Shown piece after piece: positions 1 to 9,067 of a stretch of 64,000 nt of DNA. The DNA lies in NCBI GenBank assembly GCA_016704465.1, contig JADJAD010000004.1, positions 372,001 through 436,000 on the forward strand, given 5' to 3'. The notes beneath the pieces were generated by a model that searched no databases, was not told the DNA's origin, and was given only the letters and a program-made list of their open reading frames with translations. Source of the stretch: Gemmatimonadota bacterium (GTDB lineage: Bacteria > Gemmatimonadota > Gemmatimonadetes > Gemmatimonadales > Gemmatimonadaceae). The translations under genes and the position numbers were made by a program. Numbering within the stretch: the first letter of the stretch is position 1; the number at the start of each line of letters is the position of its first letter.

Positions 1-65
1 TCCCGGGCGAACCGGCCGTAGCCGCGCGCGTTGGCCCAGCAGGTGACATCGACCCCGACGACCAC
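1..65 (-). CDS. Glycosyltransferase family 4, N-terminal fragment
   Basis: Only about the first 21 codons lie in the window; the gene continues beyond base 1. The GTG start at 65-63 follows the stop of the upstream flavoprotein gene (TGA at 75-73) by seven bases. The fragment reads VVVGVDVTCW then ANARGYGRFAR. A short hydrophobic strand followed by a Gly-Tyr-Gly-Arg loop is the usual opening of GT-B fold GT4 enzymes, where the Gly-rich loop contacts the nucleotide sugar. It would be the last visible gene of the minus-strand glycan operon. The family call rests on this short stretch alone. Confidence 0.6.
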   Translation of the reverse strand, partial: MVVGVDVTCWANARGYGRFAR

Positions 66-72
66 CGTCCGA

Positions 73-1593
73 TCACGCGACGCCCGCGCGCGCCGTCGAC
101 ACCCGGGGCGGCGGCGCGCCCTTGGACGTGTCCGGCTCGAGCTTCTGCTCCTCGTGATAGTCGAAGTCGGTGTTGACCGCCCAGACGTCGTGCGAGGCGC
201 CGCGCATGTTGGCGACCGCCATCATCGCGGTCAGCATGGAGTGGTCGGCGTTGTTGTACTTGTGCATGCCGTTGCGCCCGACGGTATGCATGTTCGGAAT
301 CGGGTCGATCCAGCTGCGCACCACCGTGAGATGCTCGGCGTACGCCGAATCGTAGACCGGGTAGGCCTTCTGCTGCCGCACGACGGTCCCGTCGATGACC
401 TTGCTCGCATCGCCGAGCCCGAGCTGTTCGAGTTCCTTCTTGGCCAGCTCGATCAGCGTCTCGTCGGGGCTGGTCCAGAGCCCGTCGCCCTCGAAGCAGA
501 AATACTCGAACCCCAGGCAGGTGGTCCCGGGTCGCGGGACCATGGCGGCGCTCCAGTTATTGAAGTTCTGGATGCGCCCGACCGTGACGCCCGGCGTGTG
601 GATGTAGATCCAGTTGTCGGGGAAGAGCTTCTCCTGGTCGATCATGAGCGCGACGGTCAGGAAGTCGCGGTAGTTCAGCCCATCGCCAGCCGCAACGATC
701 GGAGCCGGCGGCGCGGGATCGAACGAGCGCACCAGGTTCCGCACCGCCATGGTGTTGATGAAGTGCTCGCCCTCCACGCGACGCTCGCCCTCGGGGGTGT
801 GTGCGCGCACGGCCACGACGCGGCCGTCCTGCATCTCGAGCGCGGTAACGTCGTGCTTCATCAGCACCTCGCCCCCCATCTCCTCGATGCGCTTGGTCGC
901 GGTCTCCCACATCTGTCCCGGGCCGTAGCGCGGGTACTGGAACTCGTTGATCAGCGTCTTGATGGTCTCGCTGCGCTTCTGGATCGCGGCGGCGTTGAGG
1001 ATTGCCTTGGCCAGCGAAAGCCCCTGGATGCGCTGCGCGGCCCACTCGGCGCGGATCTCGGTGCACGGAATGCCCCACACCTTCTCGGTATACGTCTTGA
1101 AGAAGATGCGATACAGGCGCTTCCCGAACCGGTTCGACACCCACTGCTCGAAGTTGTCCTCGACCGGATACGGGCGGAAATGCGACCAGAAGTAGCTGAG
1201 GACGATGGCGATGGCGTTGAACAGCCCCAGCCCGCTGAGGGCATTCCATGCCTTGAGCGGATAGTCGAAGTACTTCCCGCCATAGTGGATCCGCGACATG
1301 CGCGGAACGCTGATGAACTCGTCGCCGAGGATCTCCTTCCAGAGCTCCTCGACCGGCGTGACCTTCGTGAAGAAGCGGTGGCCGCCGATGTCAAAGCGAT
1401 AGCCCTTGTACCGCGCCGTCCTCGAGATGCCGCCGACCTGCTCATCGGCCTCGAGCACGGTCACCTTCACGCCGTCCTTGGCGAGGATATAGGCGGCGGT
1501 CAAACCCGCCGGCCCACCGCCGATCACGACAACGTGATCGCCGGCCTTGAGCTGCGTGACGGTGCGTACTGACTTCACGGGCGTGGCGCTCAC
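73..1593 (-). CDS. UGM-like FAD-dependent oxidoreductase
   Basis: Predicted cytoplasmic flavoprotein of 506 residues in the amine oxidase / UDP-galactopyranose mutase-like group that is common in polysaccharide loci. The Rossmann dinucleotide motif GGGPAG lies at residues 25-30, followed by the acidic strand end (VLEADEQVGG) and the GYRFDIGGHRFF segment that lines the flavin pocket. The C-terminus keeps a flavin-contacting stretch (GRNGMHKYNNADHSM). The GTG at 1593-1591 is chosen because the upstream GT2 stop (TAA 1597-1595) lies directly before it. A longer open frame through the upstream gene exists only because that gene has lost a base. The substrate is unknown; a sugar-nucleotide mutase or a carotenoid/porphyrin-type oxidase are both possible. 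It is the first of three such flavoproteins in the window. Confidence 0.8.
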   Translation of the reverse strand: MSATPVKSVRTVTQLKAGDHVVVIGGGPAGLTAAYILAKDGVKVTVLEADEQVGGISRTARYKGYRFDIGGHRFFTKVTPVEELWKEILGDEFISVPRMSRIHYGGKYFDYPLKAWNALSGLGLFNAIAIVLSYFWSHFRPYPVEDNFEQWVSNRFGKRLYRIFFKTYTEKVWGIPCTEIRAEWAAQRIQGLSLAKAILNAAAIQKRSETIKTLINEFQYPRYGPGQMWETATKRIEEMGGEVLMKHDVTALEMQDGRVVAVRAHTPEGERRVEGEHFINTMAVRNLVRSFDPAPPAPIVAAGDGLNYRDFLTVALMIDQEKLFPDNWIYIHTPGVTVGRIQNFNNWSAAMVPRPGTTCLGFEYFCFEGDGLWTSPDETLIELAKKELEQLGLGDASKVIDGTVVRQQKAYPVYDSAYAEHLTVVRSWIDPIPNMHTVGRNGMHKYNNADHSMLTAMMAVANMRGASHDVWAVNTDFDYHEEQKLEPDTSKGAPPPRVSTARAGVA

Positions 1594-1594
1594 G

Positions 1595-2490
1595 TTACCG
1601 TACCTTCGAGAGTGAATCCCCTGGGCCCGCGACGTATCCGACGGCCTCCCCTGCTGCCCATGCGACGACGAACAGGGCCAACAGCGGCAACGAACGTACC
1701 AACTCGCGCGTGTGCCGCCCCTTCGCGCGAATCCTGACGACCGTCCGCCAGAAGAGCAGCGGGGGAGGGCCAGCGCGGCTGCTCCCATGGCCAGTTTCTT
1801 CGCAAGGCCCGCGCCCTCGGCACGCGCCCCCGCGTACGACCTGGAGTACAAATAGCGCTGGGACATGTAGAGCCCGAACGAGTAGTGCATCTTGTGTCCC
1901 ACGACGATCTCGGGACGACAGGTCAGCGGAATGCCGTCGGCCTTGAACGCGTCGTGCAGGCGATTCTCCCACCCCCCTGACTCGACCACCTCGCGATAGC
2001 GCTGCAGGAGCTCCCGAGGATAGACGATGTTGTTCCCGGTGAGCCACTCGGCCGGCCCGGCCGGGAGCGGCGGGGTGCAGTGACTATACTCGCAGAGGAA
2101 CGCGGCCCAGTCGACCACAGTCCCGGTCGCCGCGTTCTCGACGGCCCCCCCAACCACGGGCGTGGACGGCGTCTGCGCGCGCAACATGGCGGTGGCCCAC
2201 CCGTCGGGAACGATGACATGGTCTTCGAGCACCGCGACCGCTGGTGCGGTCGCCTCCCGAAAGGCCAGGGCCCGCATGTGGGGGATGGTCGCGGATGACG
2301 GAACCTCGAGCACGCGCACGAGAGGAAATCGGGTCGCGACCTTCTGTCGGAGCTCCGGCCCCAGCCGATCGACGACCAGCAGTTCCAGCGCTACGTCGTC
2401 ACGCTGCCGTTCGAGCGCCTCAAGCGTCCCGGACAAGTCGTCGAACCCGTTCACCGACGGGACGACAACCGAGAGTGCGGGGAGCGCCAC
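1595..2490 (-). CDS. GT2-type glycosyltransferase with a one-base frameshift
   Basis: The GTG start at 2490 follows directly on the upstream stop (TAG GTG), so translation is probably coupled. Residues 1-245 read as a GT-A domain: SVVVPS strand, acidic EDH motif near residue 90, VVGGA, and an N-x-x-YPR acceptor region. The frame is lost at a run of five G at 1761-1765 (C run on the coding strand). Adding one base restores a natural hydrophobic tail of about 55 residues (PLLFWRTVV, then a segment ending SLSKVR) and the TAA at 1597-1595, two bases before the next start. The gene is therefore about 298 codons with one apparent deletion, more likely a sequencing error than decay. It resembles the GT2 gene at 25888-26784 in length, EDH motif and LPAGPA motif. 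Confidence 0.75.
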
Positions 2491-3108
2491 CTACATCTCG
2501 GATCCGAGAGTGGGGGCCAGGGTTGGGACATCGGCGAGGACGGCATTCGACCGCCCGAAGTCGCCCCGGCGCCGCTGCGGCGCTGACGACGGCGACGTGG
2601 CGTACGAGGCCGCTGGACGTCCATGACGTCGGTCGGTCCCGGTCGCGGACTGCTCGACCGAGACGGCGAGCGCAACCTCCACCTCGATGGGCCGATCGTC
2701 GTCCACCGTTCCCACGGTGGCGTGCAAGGCGTCCAGCCACATGCAGTCACCTACCGAACCATCCTGACGCAGCGCCACGATGTCACCGCGGGCGTGATCC
2801 ATCCCGATCTGGCGAAGCGAGGTGCAGTCACTCCCTACCGGGGCGTCGACGAACCGCACGCACGGATAGGCAGTCCTGAGCGTCGCGCAGTCATCGCCAC
2901 CCTTGGCGCGCACGACCACGATCTCGGCCTCCATGCGACGGCACCGACCGGCGACCGCGGCGAGCGCCCGCTCGAGCTCACCGCGTGCTCCGAGCGACAG
3001 GAGGATCACCGAAAGCGACGGACGGTGCGCGGCGCGACGCGACCTCGCGCCCTCTTTCCCCTGCTCCGTCTGAGCAAAACCACTCATTCGCTGGACTCCG
3101 TGGTACAT
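2491..3108 (-). CDS. Short GT2-like protein, glycosyltransferase N-terminal half
   Basis: A 205-residue product. Residues about 30-130 resemble the nucleotide-binding half of a GT-A glycosyltransferase: SVILLSLG strand, AEIVVVRAKG, and an alternating region around ARGDIVALRQDGSV where GT2 enzymes carry their acidic metal site. The acceptor half and membrane tail are missing and the C-terminus is Ser/Arg-rich. It directly precedes and probably is co-translated with the fuller GT2 gene at 1595-2490. It may be a degenerate paralogue or an accessory subunit; catalytic activity is doubtful. The start may be ATG 3108 or the in-frame ATG at 3087. Confidence 0.55.
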   Translation of the reverse strand: MYHGVQRMSGFAQTEQGKEGARSRRAAHRPSLSVILLSLGARGELERALAAVAGRCRRMEAEIVVVRAKGGDDCATLRTAYPCVRFVDAPVGSDCTSLRQIGMDHARGDIVALRQDGSVGDCMWLDALHATVGTVDDDRPIEVEVALAVSVEQSATGTDRRHGRPAASYATSPSSAPQRRRGDFGRSNAVLADVPTLAPTLGSEM

Positions 3109-3420
3109 GACACCCTTCTATGTGGACTCGACCCGACCCTCAGGGTCGCGATCCGATTCCTCGAGGCTTTCCTTTGTGACATTGCAAGCAGACTGCCCGT
3201 AAGTCGCACGCGAAGAAACTGGCGATGACATCTCGCCAAGTCATTGCGGCACAACGGTTAAACAGATGGGCTCGGCGAGTCGGCGCATGGAGTCAGGCAC
3301 GAAGGCGCGCGTGCCATGTAGACTCACCGCCACACGATGCGGCTGAGTGTGGGTCGCTCGCGACGACTGGACGTCGGCCGCTCGACGCATCAGCGAGGGC
3401 GCGCGCGGTCTGAACCGACG
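3109..3420. other. Intergenic region with a small hairpin
   Basis: There are 312 bases between two minus-strand genes, and no convincing coding sequence. A perfect inverted repeat CGACCC-TCA-GGGTCG (3134-3148) lies about 25 bases upstream of the 3108 start. It could be a 5' leader hairpin or operator, but there is no T-run to support a terminator. The gap probably holds the promoter of the three-gene group below it; I cannot place -35/-10 boxes with confidence. Confidence 0.4.
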
Positions 3421-5085
3421 TCAGTCCAACAGTTCGGCGATGCGCGTGGCGTTCGCCATGAGCGTGAACGTGAGGTTCTTGGCCGGAAGCCAAGGGAATC
3501 CCGCCCCATCGACGATAAAGAGGCCAGAAACGCCGCGAACCGAGCCATCGTGACGCGTGGTGTGCTCATCGTCGGCCTCGCGCATCGGGATCGTGCCGGC
3601 ATAGTGAACGCTGGAGCCCCGCGGGAGGACCTTGACCATCCCCTTGGGCGCCATACAGCCGAGCGCGCCAAGCGCACGCCGAGTGCGGTCGATCGCTTCG
3701 CGAGTGGCGACCAGATCGTGATCTTCGTCGCCGTATTCGAGCAGCAACTGTGACGTCCCGTCGCTCATTCGTCGCAACCGCGCAACGTTTCCCTCACGGC
3801 GCGTGTCTGGGAGCCAGATGTTGGCGACACCGAGCGCAGCCCGCAGCCGCCGGAAGACGCGCAGCGACGTGCGCAGATCGAACGGGAGCGAGTGCACGAT
3901 GGGGTGTACGGACGCGGCCTTCAGGGTACTCACCTGACCGTGCACATCTGTTCGCCAGTTTCCCGTGTCGAGTCCCATGGCGAGCATGTGGAACTGATAG
4001 CTGGCCAGCGTCACGTCGGCGCCAAGGCGTCCGAGCGAGACAAACGGGATCATCACGTGCCGGTTGTCCATGAGCCCCGGGAGGGCGACGTCGGCGCGCC
4101 CCATCGCCGCGAGGGTCTCCAGGTAGACCTGCGTGGTGGCGAGGGCGCCGGCCGCGAGGATTACCCGGTCGGCACGAAACTCCACCGCGCCTCCCCCCGC
4201 CACCGGGACGGCCTCGACGCCGATGGCGCGGGGTTCGCCGCCCGGCGTCGCACGGTCGAGCAGCACGCGCCGCACGAGCCACCCGGGGTGGTACGAGAAC
4301 TGTGGGTGGGTCAGCAGCTCGGTCAGGGTGAGGCTTGGGGCATAGAGGGCCCCGCGCGGGCATCCCCAGAGGCAGCGCCCGAGTTCACCGCAGGCGCGCC
4401 GCGCGCCGAGGTCGCGCGAGAGCACGGCGACCCGCGATCGTCCCAGGTAGACGCCCGACGCATTGAGCGCGTCCCGCCGCGCGTCGTATCGCGCATGCAG
4501 CGCGGCCGAGTGCGCATCCATCGGCAGCGGCTCCAGGTAGGGCGAGGTCAGCGGCGAGAATCGCTGCAGGTCGTCGGCTGCGGCCGTGATCCCGATGCGG
4601 TGGGCGACGGTCGCGTAATGTGGGCGCAGCGCGGCGGCGGCGAACGGGAAGTCGGCGAGTTCCTCGTCACGCAGCTCGTACGAGCCGCCCGTCCAGGCCT
4701 CGGCGAGTCCACCGCGGGCGAAGGAGAGCAGTGGCGAAAAGCCGCGCTCCTGGATGCGCACCCCGTCCGGGCGCCGGAAGACATAGGCCTTGCTCGGGGG
4801 AAAGCCGTACGGCTTGGCCGAGGGGGCGGGATAGACGACCGCCTCACCCGTCGCTCCGAGCAGGTAGCGCTCGGGGTTGTCGTGCTGCTCCTTGAGGGCC
4901 GTGAAGTCCGCATCGGGAAGCGGCACGCCCGGTCGTTCGAAGCCGACGTCGACCATGGCCACCGACGCGCCGCGATCGAGCAGCGTGCGGGCGGCATGCA
5001 CGCCGGTCGCGCCCGACCCGACGATGAGGTACCGAGCCACGGACCTCGCCACGGGCGTCGCTGCGGCCCTAGCCATGGGTTGCAT
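3421..5085 (-). CDS. GMC-family FAD oxidoreductase
   Basis: A 554-residue flavoprotein of the glucose-methanol-choline oxidoreductase superfamily. The FAD-binding GSGATG lies at residues 23-28. A mid-protein Cys-rich patch (CGELGRCLWGCPRGALY) is typical of bacterial GMC dehydrogenases. The C-terminal signature SSVHYAGTIPM and GLFIVDGAGFPWLPAKN contains the conserved His and the Asn of the active site. It probably oxidises a hydroxyl of a sugar or lipid to a carbonyl. The start overlaps the end of the upstream SDR gene by 17 bases, suggesting a redox pair in one operon. The substrate is unknown. Confidence 0.8.
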   Translation of the reverse strand: MQPMARAAATPVARSVARYLIVGSGATGVHAARTLLDRGASVAMVDVGFERPGVPLPDADFTALKEQHDNPERYLLGATGEAVVYPAPSAKPYGFPPSKAYVFRRPDGVRIQERGFSPLLSFARGGLAEAWTGGSYELRDEELADFPFAAAALRPHYATVAHRIGITAAADDLQRFSPLTSPYLEPLPMDAHSAALHARYDARRDALNASGVYLGRSRVAVLSRDLGARRACGELGRCLWGCPRGALYAPSLTLTELLTHPQFSYHPGWLVRRVLLDRATPGGEPRAIGVEAVPVAGGGAVEFRADRVILAAGALATTQVYLETLAAMGRADVALPGLMDNRHVMIPFVSLGRLGADVTLASYQFHMLAMGLDTGNWRTDVHGQVSTLKAASVHPIVHSLPFDLRTSLRVFRRLRAALGVANIWLPDTRREGNVARLRRMSDGTSQLLLEYGDEDHDLVATREAIDRTRRALGALGCMAPKGMVKVLPRGSSVHYAGTIPMREADDEHTTRHDGSVRGVSGLFIVDGAGFPWLPAKNLTFTLMANATRIAELLD

Positions 5086-6535
5086 CGTTGCCCGCGACGC
5101 GCGCCGCCAGCTGCAGCGGCGCCAGCACGACGACGGCGCACGCGGTGCGCAGCATCCAGCCCATGCCTAACGTCATGAGCGCTGCCCACGCCACGGGGCG
5201 CGCGGACGGACGCGCCGTGTCGTACTCGCGGTGGACGGCCGGCGACGACTCGAGCACGGCCAACGCGAGGACGAGCCGGCGTCGCAGCGGACCGTACGGG
5301 CGCGCCAGCCGGGCGTAGGCGTCGGCGAGACCGCACGCGAGGGCGGAGCGGCGGGCCAGCGCCACGAGCCACCGATCGAAGCGGTCCCCACGCACCGCGG
5401 CGGCGGACTGGTGCGCGCGAACGTACGCCGAGGTGGCGCGTGGGCTCGGCCGCCGCGTGCCGAGGTATCGCGCAAAGGTCGCAAACTCTTTCGCGAGCGT
5501 AGCGTCGGGTTCGGCGTCGGCTGGCGTGAGGTGCTCGACCGCAGAGTCCCGGTTGGCGGCCGGGCCGGCGATGGGCGCCACATCGCCGTCCAGCATGTCG
5601 CGCAGCGTACGCGCTGCCGGCAGGAGGTGCTGCACCACGGCGTTGGGGGCGGCCGCCGAATCGTTGACGAACGAGGCCAGTTGTCCAGCGGTGACCGGCA
5701 GACGCGGCCCCACGACTCGTTCGGCCAGTGCGAGCGCGAGACGCGGGGCAGCGAGCGGCACCGACCACGGATCGCGCGGTGGGAGTCCGCTGGCCGCGCG
5801 CATGTGTGCGAGCAGCGCACGCAGCGACATCCGGTCCCTGCCGCCTACCTCGAGCGTGGTGGAGTCACCGGGGGGCATGGACGCGAGGGCGACGAGGACG
5901 GCGGCCAGATCGTCGACGTGCACCGGCTGCACCGCCACGTCGCCACGTCCGAGCACGATCGGCGCCCCACCCGTCGCCAGGCGCCGCAGCCCTTCCTGCA
6001 CGGGGCTCCCGGGGCCGAACACCATGGTCGGACGCACGACGGTGTGCGGCACGGCGCTCCCTGCCACGAGACGCTCGGCGTCACGCTTGGCCTCGGCGTA
6101 GTGGTACCAGCGACGATCGGCGAAACCGGCCGCGATCGAGCTGACGAAGACCAGGTGAGCCGCGCCCGCCGATCGCGCCCCTTCCACGAGGCGGCGCGTG
6201 CCCTCGACGTTCACCGCCCGCATCACCGCAGGGGCGAGGCGACCCGTCGCCGCCGCCAGGTGCAACACGACGCTGCCCCGGGCAATCGCCCCGGGCGGGG
6301 GATCGTCGCGGGCCAGGTCGCACGGCACCACGCGCCACCCGTCGGGGAGCGGCGAAGGGAGCGCAGGCGACGCGGGATCGCGAACGAGCAGTGTCACGGC
6401 GCACGTCGACCCTGCGGCGCTCCGGACGCGCAGCGCCTCGACGACTCGGCGGCCGACGAATCCGGTCGCGCCGGTCACGACCAGCGCGCGAGGCTGGTCC
6501 GGCGAGGGGCGCGCGGGCAGCGAGGCTGCCGTCAC
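5069..6535 (-). CDS. Extended SDR (NAD-dependent epimerase/dehydratase-like) with C-terminal extension
   Basis: A 488-residue protein. Residues 1-300 are an extended SDR: TGATGFVG at 21-28 for NAD(P) binding, VFVSSIA, and the catalytic pair Y146-AEA-K150. The family usually ends near 300-330 residues. Here about 160 more follow, containing an Arg/Ala-rich helical region and one hydrophobic segment near the C-terminus (AWAALMTLGMGWML), so the protein may be membrane-attached. Only 10 bases separate it from the downstream end of the GT2 gene at 6546. It may act on a polyprenyl-linked or nucleotide sugar; the role of the extension is not known. Confidence 0.75.
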   Translation of the reverse strand: MTAASLPARPSPDQPRALVVTGATGFVGRRVVEALRVRSAAGSTCAVTLLVRDPASPALPSPLPDGWRVVPCDLARDDPPPGAIARGSVVLHLAAATGRLAPAVMRAVNVEGTRRLVEGARSAGAAHLVFVSSIAAGFADRRWYHYAEAKRDAERLVAGSAVPHTVVRPTMVFGPGSPVQEGLRRLATGGAPIVLGRGDVAVQPVHVDDLAAVLVALASMPPGDSTTLEVGGRDRMSLRALLAHMRAASGLPPRDPWSVPLAAPRLALALAERVVGPRLPVTAGQLASFVNDSAAAPNAVVQHLLPAARTLRDMLDGDVAPIAGPAANRDSAVEHLTPADAEPDATLAKEFATFARYLGTRRPSPRATSAYVRAHQSAAAVRGDRFDRWLVALARRSALACGLADAYARLARPYGPLRRRLVLALAVLESSPAVHREYDTARPSARPVAWAALMTLGMGWMLRTACAVVVLAPLQLAARVAGNDATHG

Positions 6536-6545
6536 GGGCGAGCGA

Positions 6546-7352
6546 TCAGGGCGCGGAGCGCTTGTTCAACGCGCGCGCGGTGGCGGCGCGAGGCGACAAC
6601 GCCTCGCGCCACAGCTTCGATCGCACCCGAAACACGCCCTTGATGTCGTCCCACGCTGTCTTGACGATCTTGACTCGACTGTCGTCGTCCTCGATCCACT
6701 CGACCGGAATGTCGGCCACGCGGTAGCCACGCTTCTCGGCGAGCACGAGCAGTTCCGTGTCGAAGAACCAGCTCTGGTCCTGTACCTGGGGGACCAGGTC
6801 GGCCATCGCGCCCCGACTGATCGCCTTGAAGCCACACTGCGCGTCGCTGAAGGATGTCCACAGGACCACCTTCACGAAGGCGTTGTAGCAACGCGAAATG
6901 AACTCGCGCTTGGCCGAACGCGTGGTGCGGGAGTCGGGGAGGAGGCGCGAGCCGGTTGCCACATCGAAGCCGTCGACCACGATACCGTGCACCATCTTCG
7001 GGAGTGCCGCCAGTTCGGTGGACAGGTCCACGTCCGTATAGCACATCACGTCGGCGTCGCTCTGGCTCCAGGCGTGGCGCAACGCGCGCCCGCGTCCGCG
7101 CTGCGGCAGCTGCAGGAACCGCACGTCGTCGTGCGCGGCCACCAACTCCTTGGCCACGCGGTCAGTGCCGTCGGTGGAGCCATTGTCGACCACGACGACC
7201 CGCCAGCGGCAGGGGAGCGACTCGGCCAGAAACTGACGCGCCGTTGCAACGCTTCGGGCCAGGACGTGGGCCTCGTTCAACACGGGGATCACGACATCGA
7301 CCAGAAGCGCAGGGTCCCATCCACCAACGCGTTCTGGACGGTATTCCGGCAT
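6546..7352 (-). CDS. GT2 glycosyltransferase, dolichyl-phosphate-glucose-synthase-like
   Basis: A 268-residue GT-A enzyme. It opens with VDVVIPVLNEAH, continues with VVVVDNGSTDGT, and has an acidic metal motif in CYTDVDLST. The segment DAQCGFKAI and the later SWFFDTELLVLAEKRGY are typical of the polyprenyl-phosphate hexose synthase subgroup (ALG5/DPM1-like). It probably transfers a sugar from a nucleotide donor to polyprenyl phosphate, supplying the GT-C transferases of this locus. The ATG at 7352 is preferred over the longer frame because GGAG lies about ten bases upstream and homology begins just after it. Confidence 0.8.
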   Translation of the reverse strand: MPEYRPERVGGWDPALLVDVVIPVLNEAHVLARSVATARQFLAESLPCRWRVVVVDNGSTDGTDRVAKELVAAHDDVRFLQLPQRGRGRALRHAWSQSDADVMCYTDVDLSTELAALPKMVHGIVVDGFDVATGSRLLPDSRTTRSAKREFISRCYNAFVKVVLWTSFSDAQCGFKAISRGAMADLVPQVQDQSWFFDTELLVLAEKRGYRVADIPVEWIEDDDSRVKIVKTAWDDIKGVFRVRSKLWREALSPRAATARALNKRSAP

Positions 7353-7566
7353 GCGAAAGCTCCAACGGTGACTATGGTGCGGGCCGATGCCCGCGGCGGT
7401 GTGCTCTTGTACTGGTGCAGAGGCTGTGCCGCGGCGCACGACTGCCCCATCCGAGACCGCCGGGCCTGCAACCCACGACCCGCGCGCCGTGCAGGCTCGC
7501 GTGCACGAATCCACAGCGCCCACGCGGAGTCATCAGCGCTCGACTACTCGCTCGACCGGTGCATCC

Positions 7567-9063
7567 TCATGCGTCCGCCACGCTGCCTCGCCACGGACGA
7601 TCGATGGTCCAGATCCCGTAGATCACGGCGGCGCACAGCAGCATGACGGGGAAGGCCGACGGGCGCCCGGCGAGCCACGGCGCGTATTGCGCCGCCATCT
7701 TGCCAAGGGTGGTGAGCCACGGAAGCTGGAATCCCTCCACGAAGACGCGGATGACGTTCTGGTGGATCCCCTGCTGGTTGCGGACCATCGCGATGGACCA
7801 CGACACGGTCACGGCGAGCAGGATGACGCCGTACGCGACGGCGCGTGGCAGGCGAACCAGGACGACCGCCGCCGCGAGGAAGAGGAACGGGATGACCGGC
7901 ATGAGGTAGCGGATGCCGGTGCTCCATTGCAGCCGCGTGTACGCGATGGCGCTGAAGAAGACGATGTACGCGACGGTGATGGCGAAGCACACGAGCAGCT
8001 CGCGACCCGGCACGAAGCTCCGGCCGCGGCGCAGGAGGAACGGCGCCCCGAGCGCGAGCACGAGGAGTGGCGCGCTGACGAACAGTCCGAAGGCCGGGTG
8101 GAAGAGCAGCTGCATCAGCAGGCCGAGGTTCGGTCCCGTGACCCCTTGGTAGCCCTGGTCGCTGTAGATGACCGCGGGCATCCAGTTCTGTGGCGGGAGG
8201 ATGGCGTTCCCGAACGCCTGCCATTGGTAGAACCAGAGCGCGAGGATCATCGGCAGCGCCCCTGCGGTGTACAGGACACCGGCGCGCACGGTCCCAGCCC
8301 AATCCCGGCTGTCGCGCGCCTTGGCCAGGGCATAGAGCCCGAGGATGCCGAGCGCGAGGGCGCCGCTGTAGTCGCAGAGAAAGCCGAAGCCGGCGAGGAG
8401 CCCGGCGACCACGGTGCGCCGATCCTCGGACAAACGCAGTCGTTCGCCCGGATTCCAGAGCAGCAGGAAGGCGGCGATGGCGGCGATGCCGATGGCGAGG
8501 TTCTGGTTCAGGTATGCGCTGCGAAAGAGGACTGGCGTCCCGAACGCGTAGAGGAGCGACAGCCCCAGGGCGTGCCGCTCCGTGAGGCCCGCGCCCTCGA
8601 GCACGCGGTGCACGACGACCACCCCGAGTGCGGAGAGGGGGGCCATGCACAGGACCATGGTGATGATCCCCACCAGCCCGAAGCGCACGTCGAGTCCGCG
8701 CACATACGCCTGCTGGTAGAACTTGACCCGCGCCTGCCGGGGATCGTTGTACACCGCGCTGTCGCTCCCGGCGGCGGCCCGGCCGGCGAGGACCCGGGCA
8801 ACGACGCGATCGACGACCGGTCGCAGGGCGGCGTACGGGATGGCGGCCAGCATCGAGATCCCCGGATTGGCGCCATGGTGCACGCCTCCCTGCGGGGCGT
8901 TGGGGGGATTCTTGAAGATGTCCTCGTGCAGCCCGTAGAACTTCCCGAGGTCGAAGGTCGCGTCCTCGGCGATGCTGACCACGAGGTAGTGCTCGCGCAC
9001 GAAGTCGGTGGCGAAGTGCAGGCAGAAGAGGACCCAGCACGTCAGGAAGAGACGAGTGCGCAT
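7567..9063 (-). CDS. Polytopic membrane protein, possible GT-C glycosyltransferase
   Basis: A 498-residue integral membrane protein with about ten hydrophobic segments, such as LVGIITMVLCMAPLSALGVV and AITVAYIVFFSAIAY. It starts with a membrane segment and has a long extracytoplasmic loop between the first two helices (residues about 25-125) carrying acidic and His/Gly-rich stretches (GGVHHGANPG). This layout is seen in GT-C enzymes that take sugars from polyprenyl phosphates, but I see no diagnostic motif. It sits in the glycan operon between the polyprenyl-sugar synthase and the sugar methyltransferase genes. Confidence 0.6.
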   Translation of the reverse strand: MRTRLFLTCWVLFCLHFATDFVREHYLVVSIAEDATFDLGKFYGLHEDIFKNPPNAPQGGVHHGANPGISMLAAIPYAALRPVVDRVVARVLAGRAAAGSDSAVYNDPRQARVKFYQQAYVRGLDVRFGLVGIITMVLCMAPLSALGVVVVHRVLEGAGLTERHALGLSLLYAFGTPVLFRSAYLNQNLAIGIAAIAAFLLLWNPGERLRLSEDRRTVVAGLLAGFGFLCDYSGALALGILGLYALAKARDSRDWAGTVRAGVLYTAGALPMILALWFYQWQAFGNAILPPQNWMPAVIYSDQGYQGVTGPNLGLLMQLLFHPAFGLFVSAPLLVLALGAPFLLRRGRSFVPGRELLVCFAITVAYIVFFSAIAYTRLQWSTGIRYLMPVIPFLFLAAAVVLVRLPRAVAYGVILLAVTVSWSIAMVRNQQGIHQNVIRVFVEGFQLPWLTTLGKMAAQYAPWLAGRPSAFPVMLLCAAVIYGIWTIDRPWRGSVADA

Positions 9064-9067
9064 GCCG

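Noticed and set aside
31..1572. Long plus-strand open frame (513 codons) opposite the flavoprotein gene
   Set aside because: It is the antisense of a clear FAD enzyme and reads as Arg/His/Leu-rich text without domains. High GC produces such frames throughout the window (5231-6643 and 38527-40197 are similar).
73..2490. Genuine GT2-flavoprotein fusion of 805 residues
   Set aside because: The junction text (Cys/Ser/Arg-rich) is out of frame, whereas one added base gives a natural GT2 tail, a stop and a separate GTG start.
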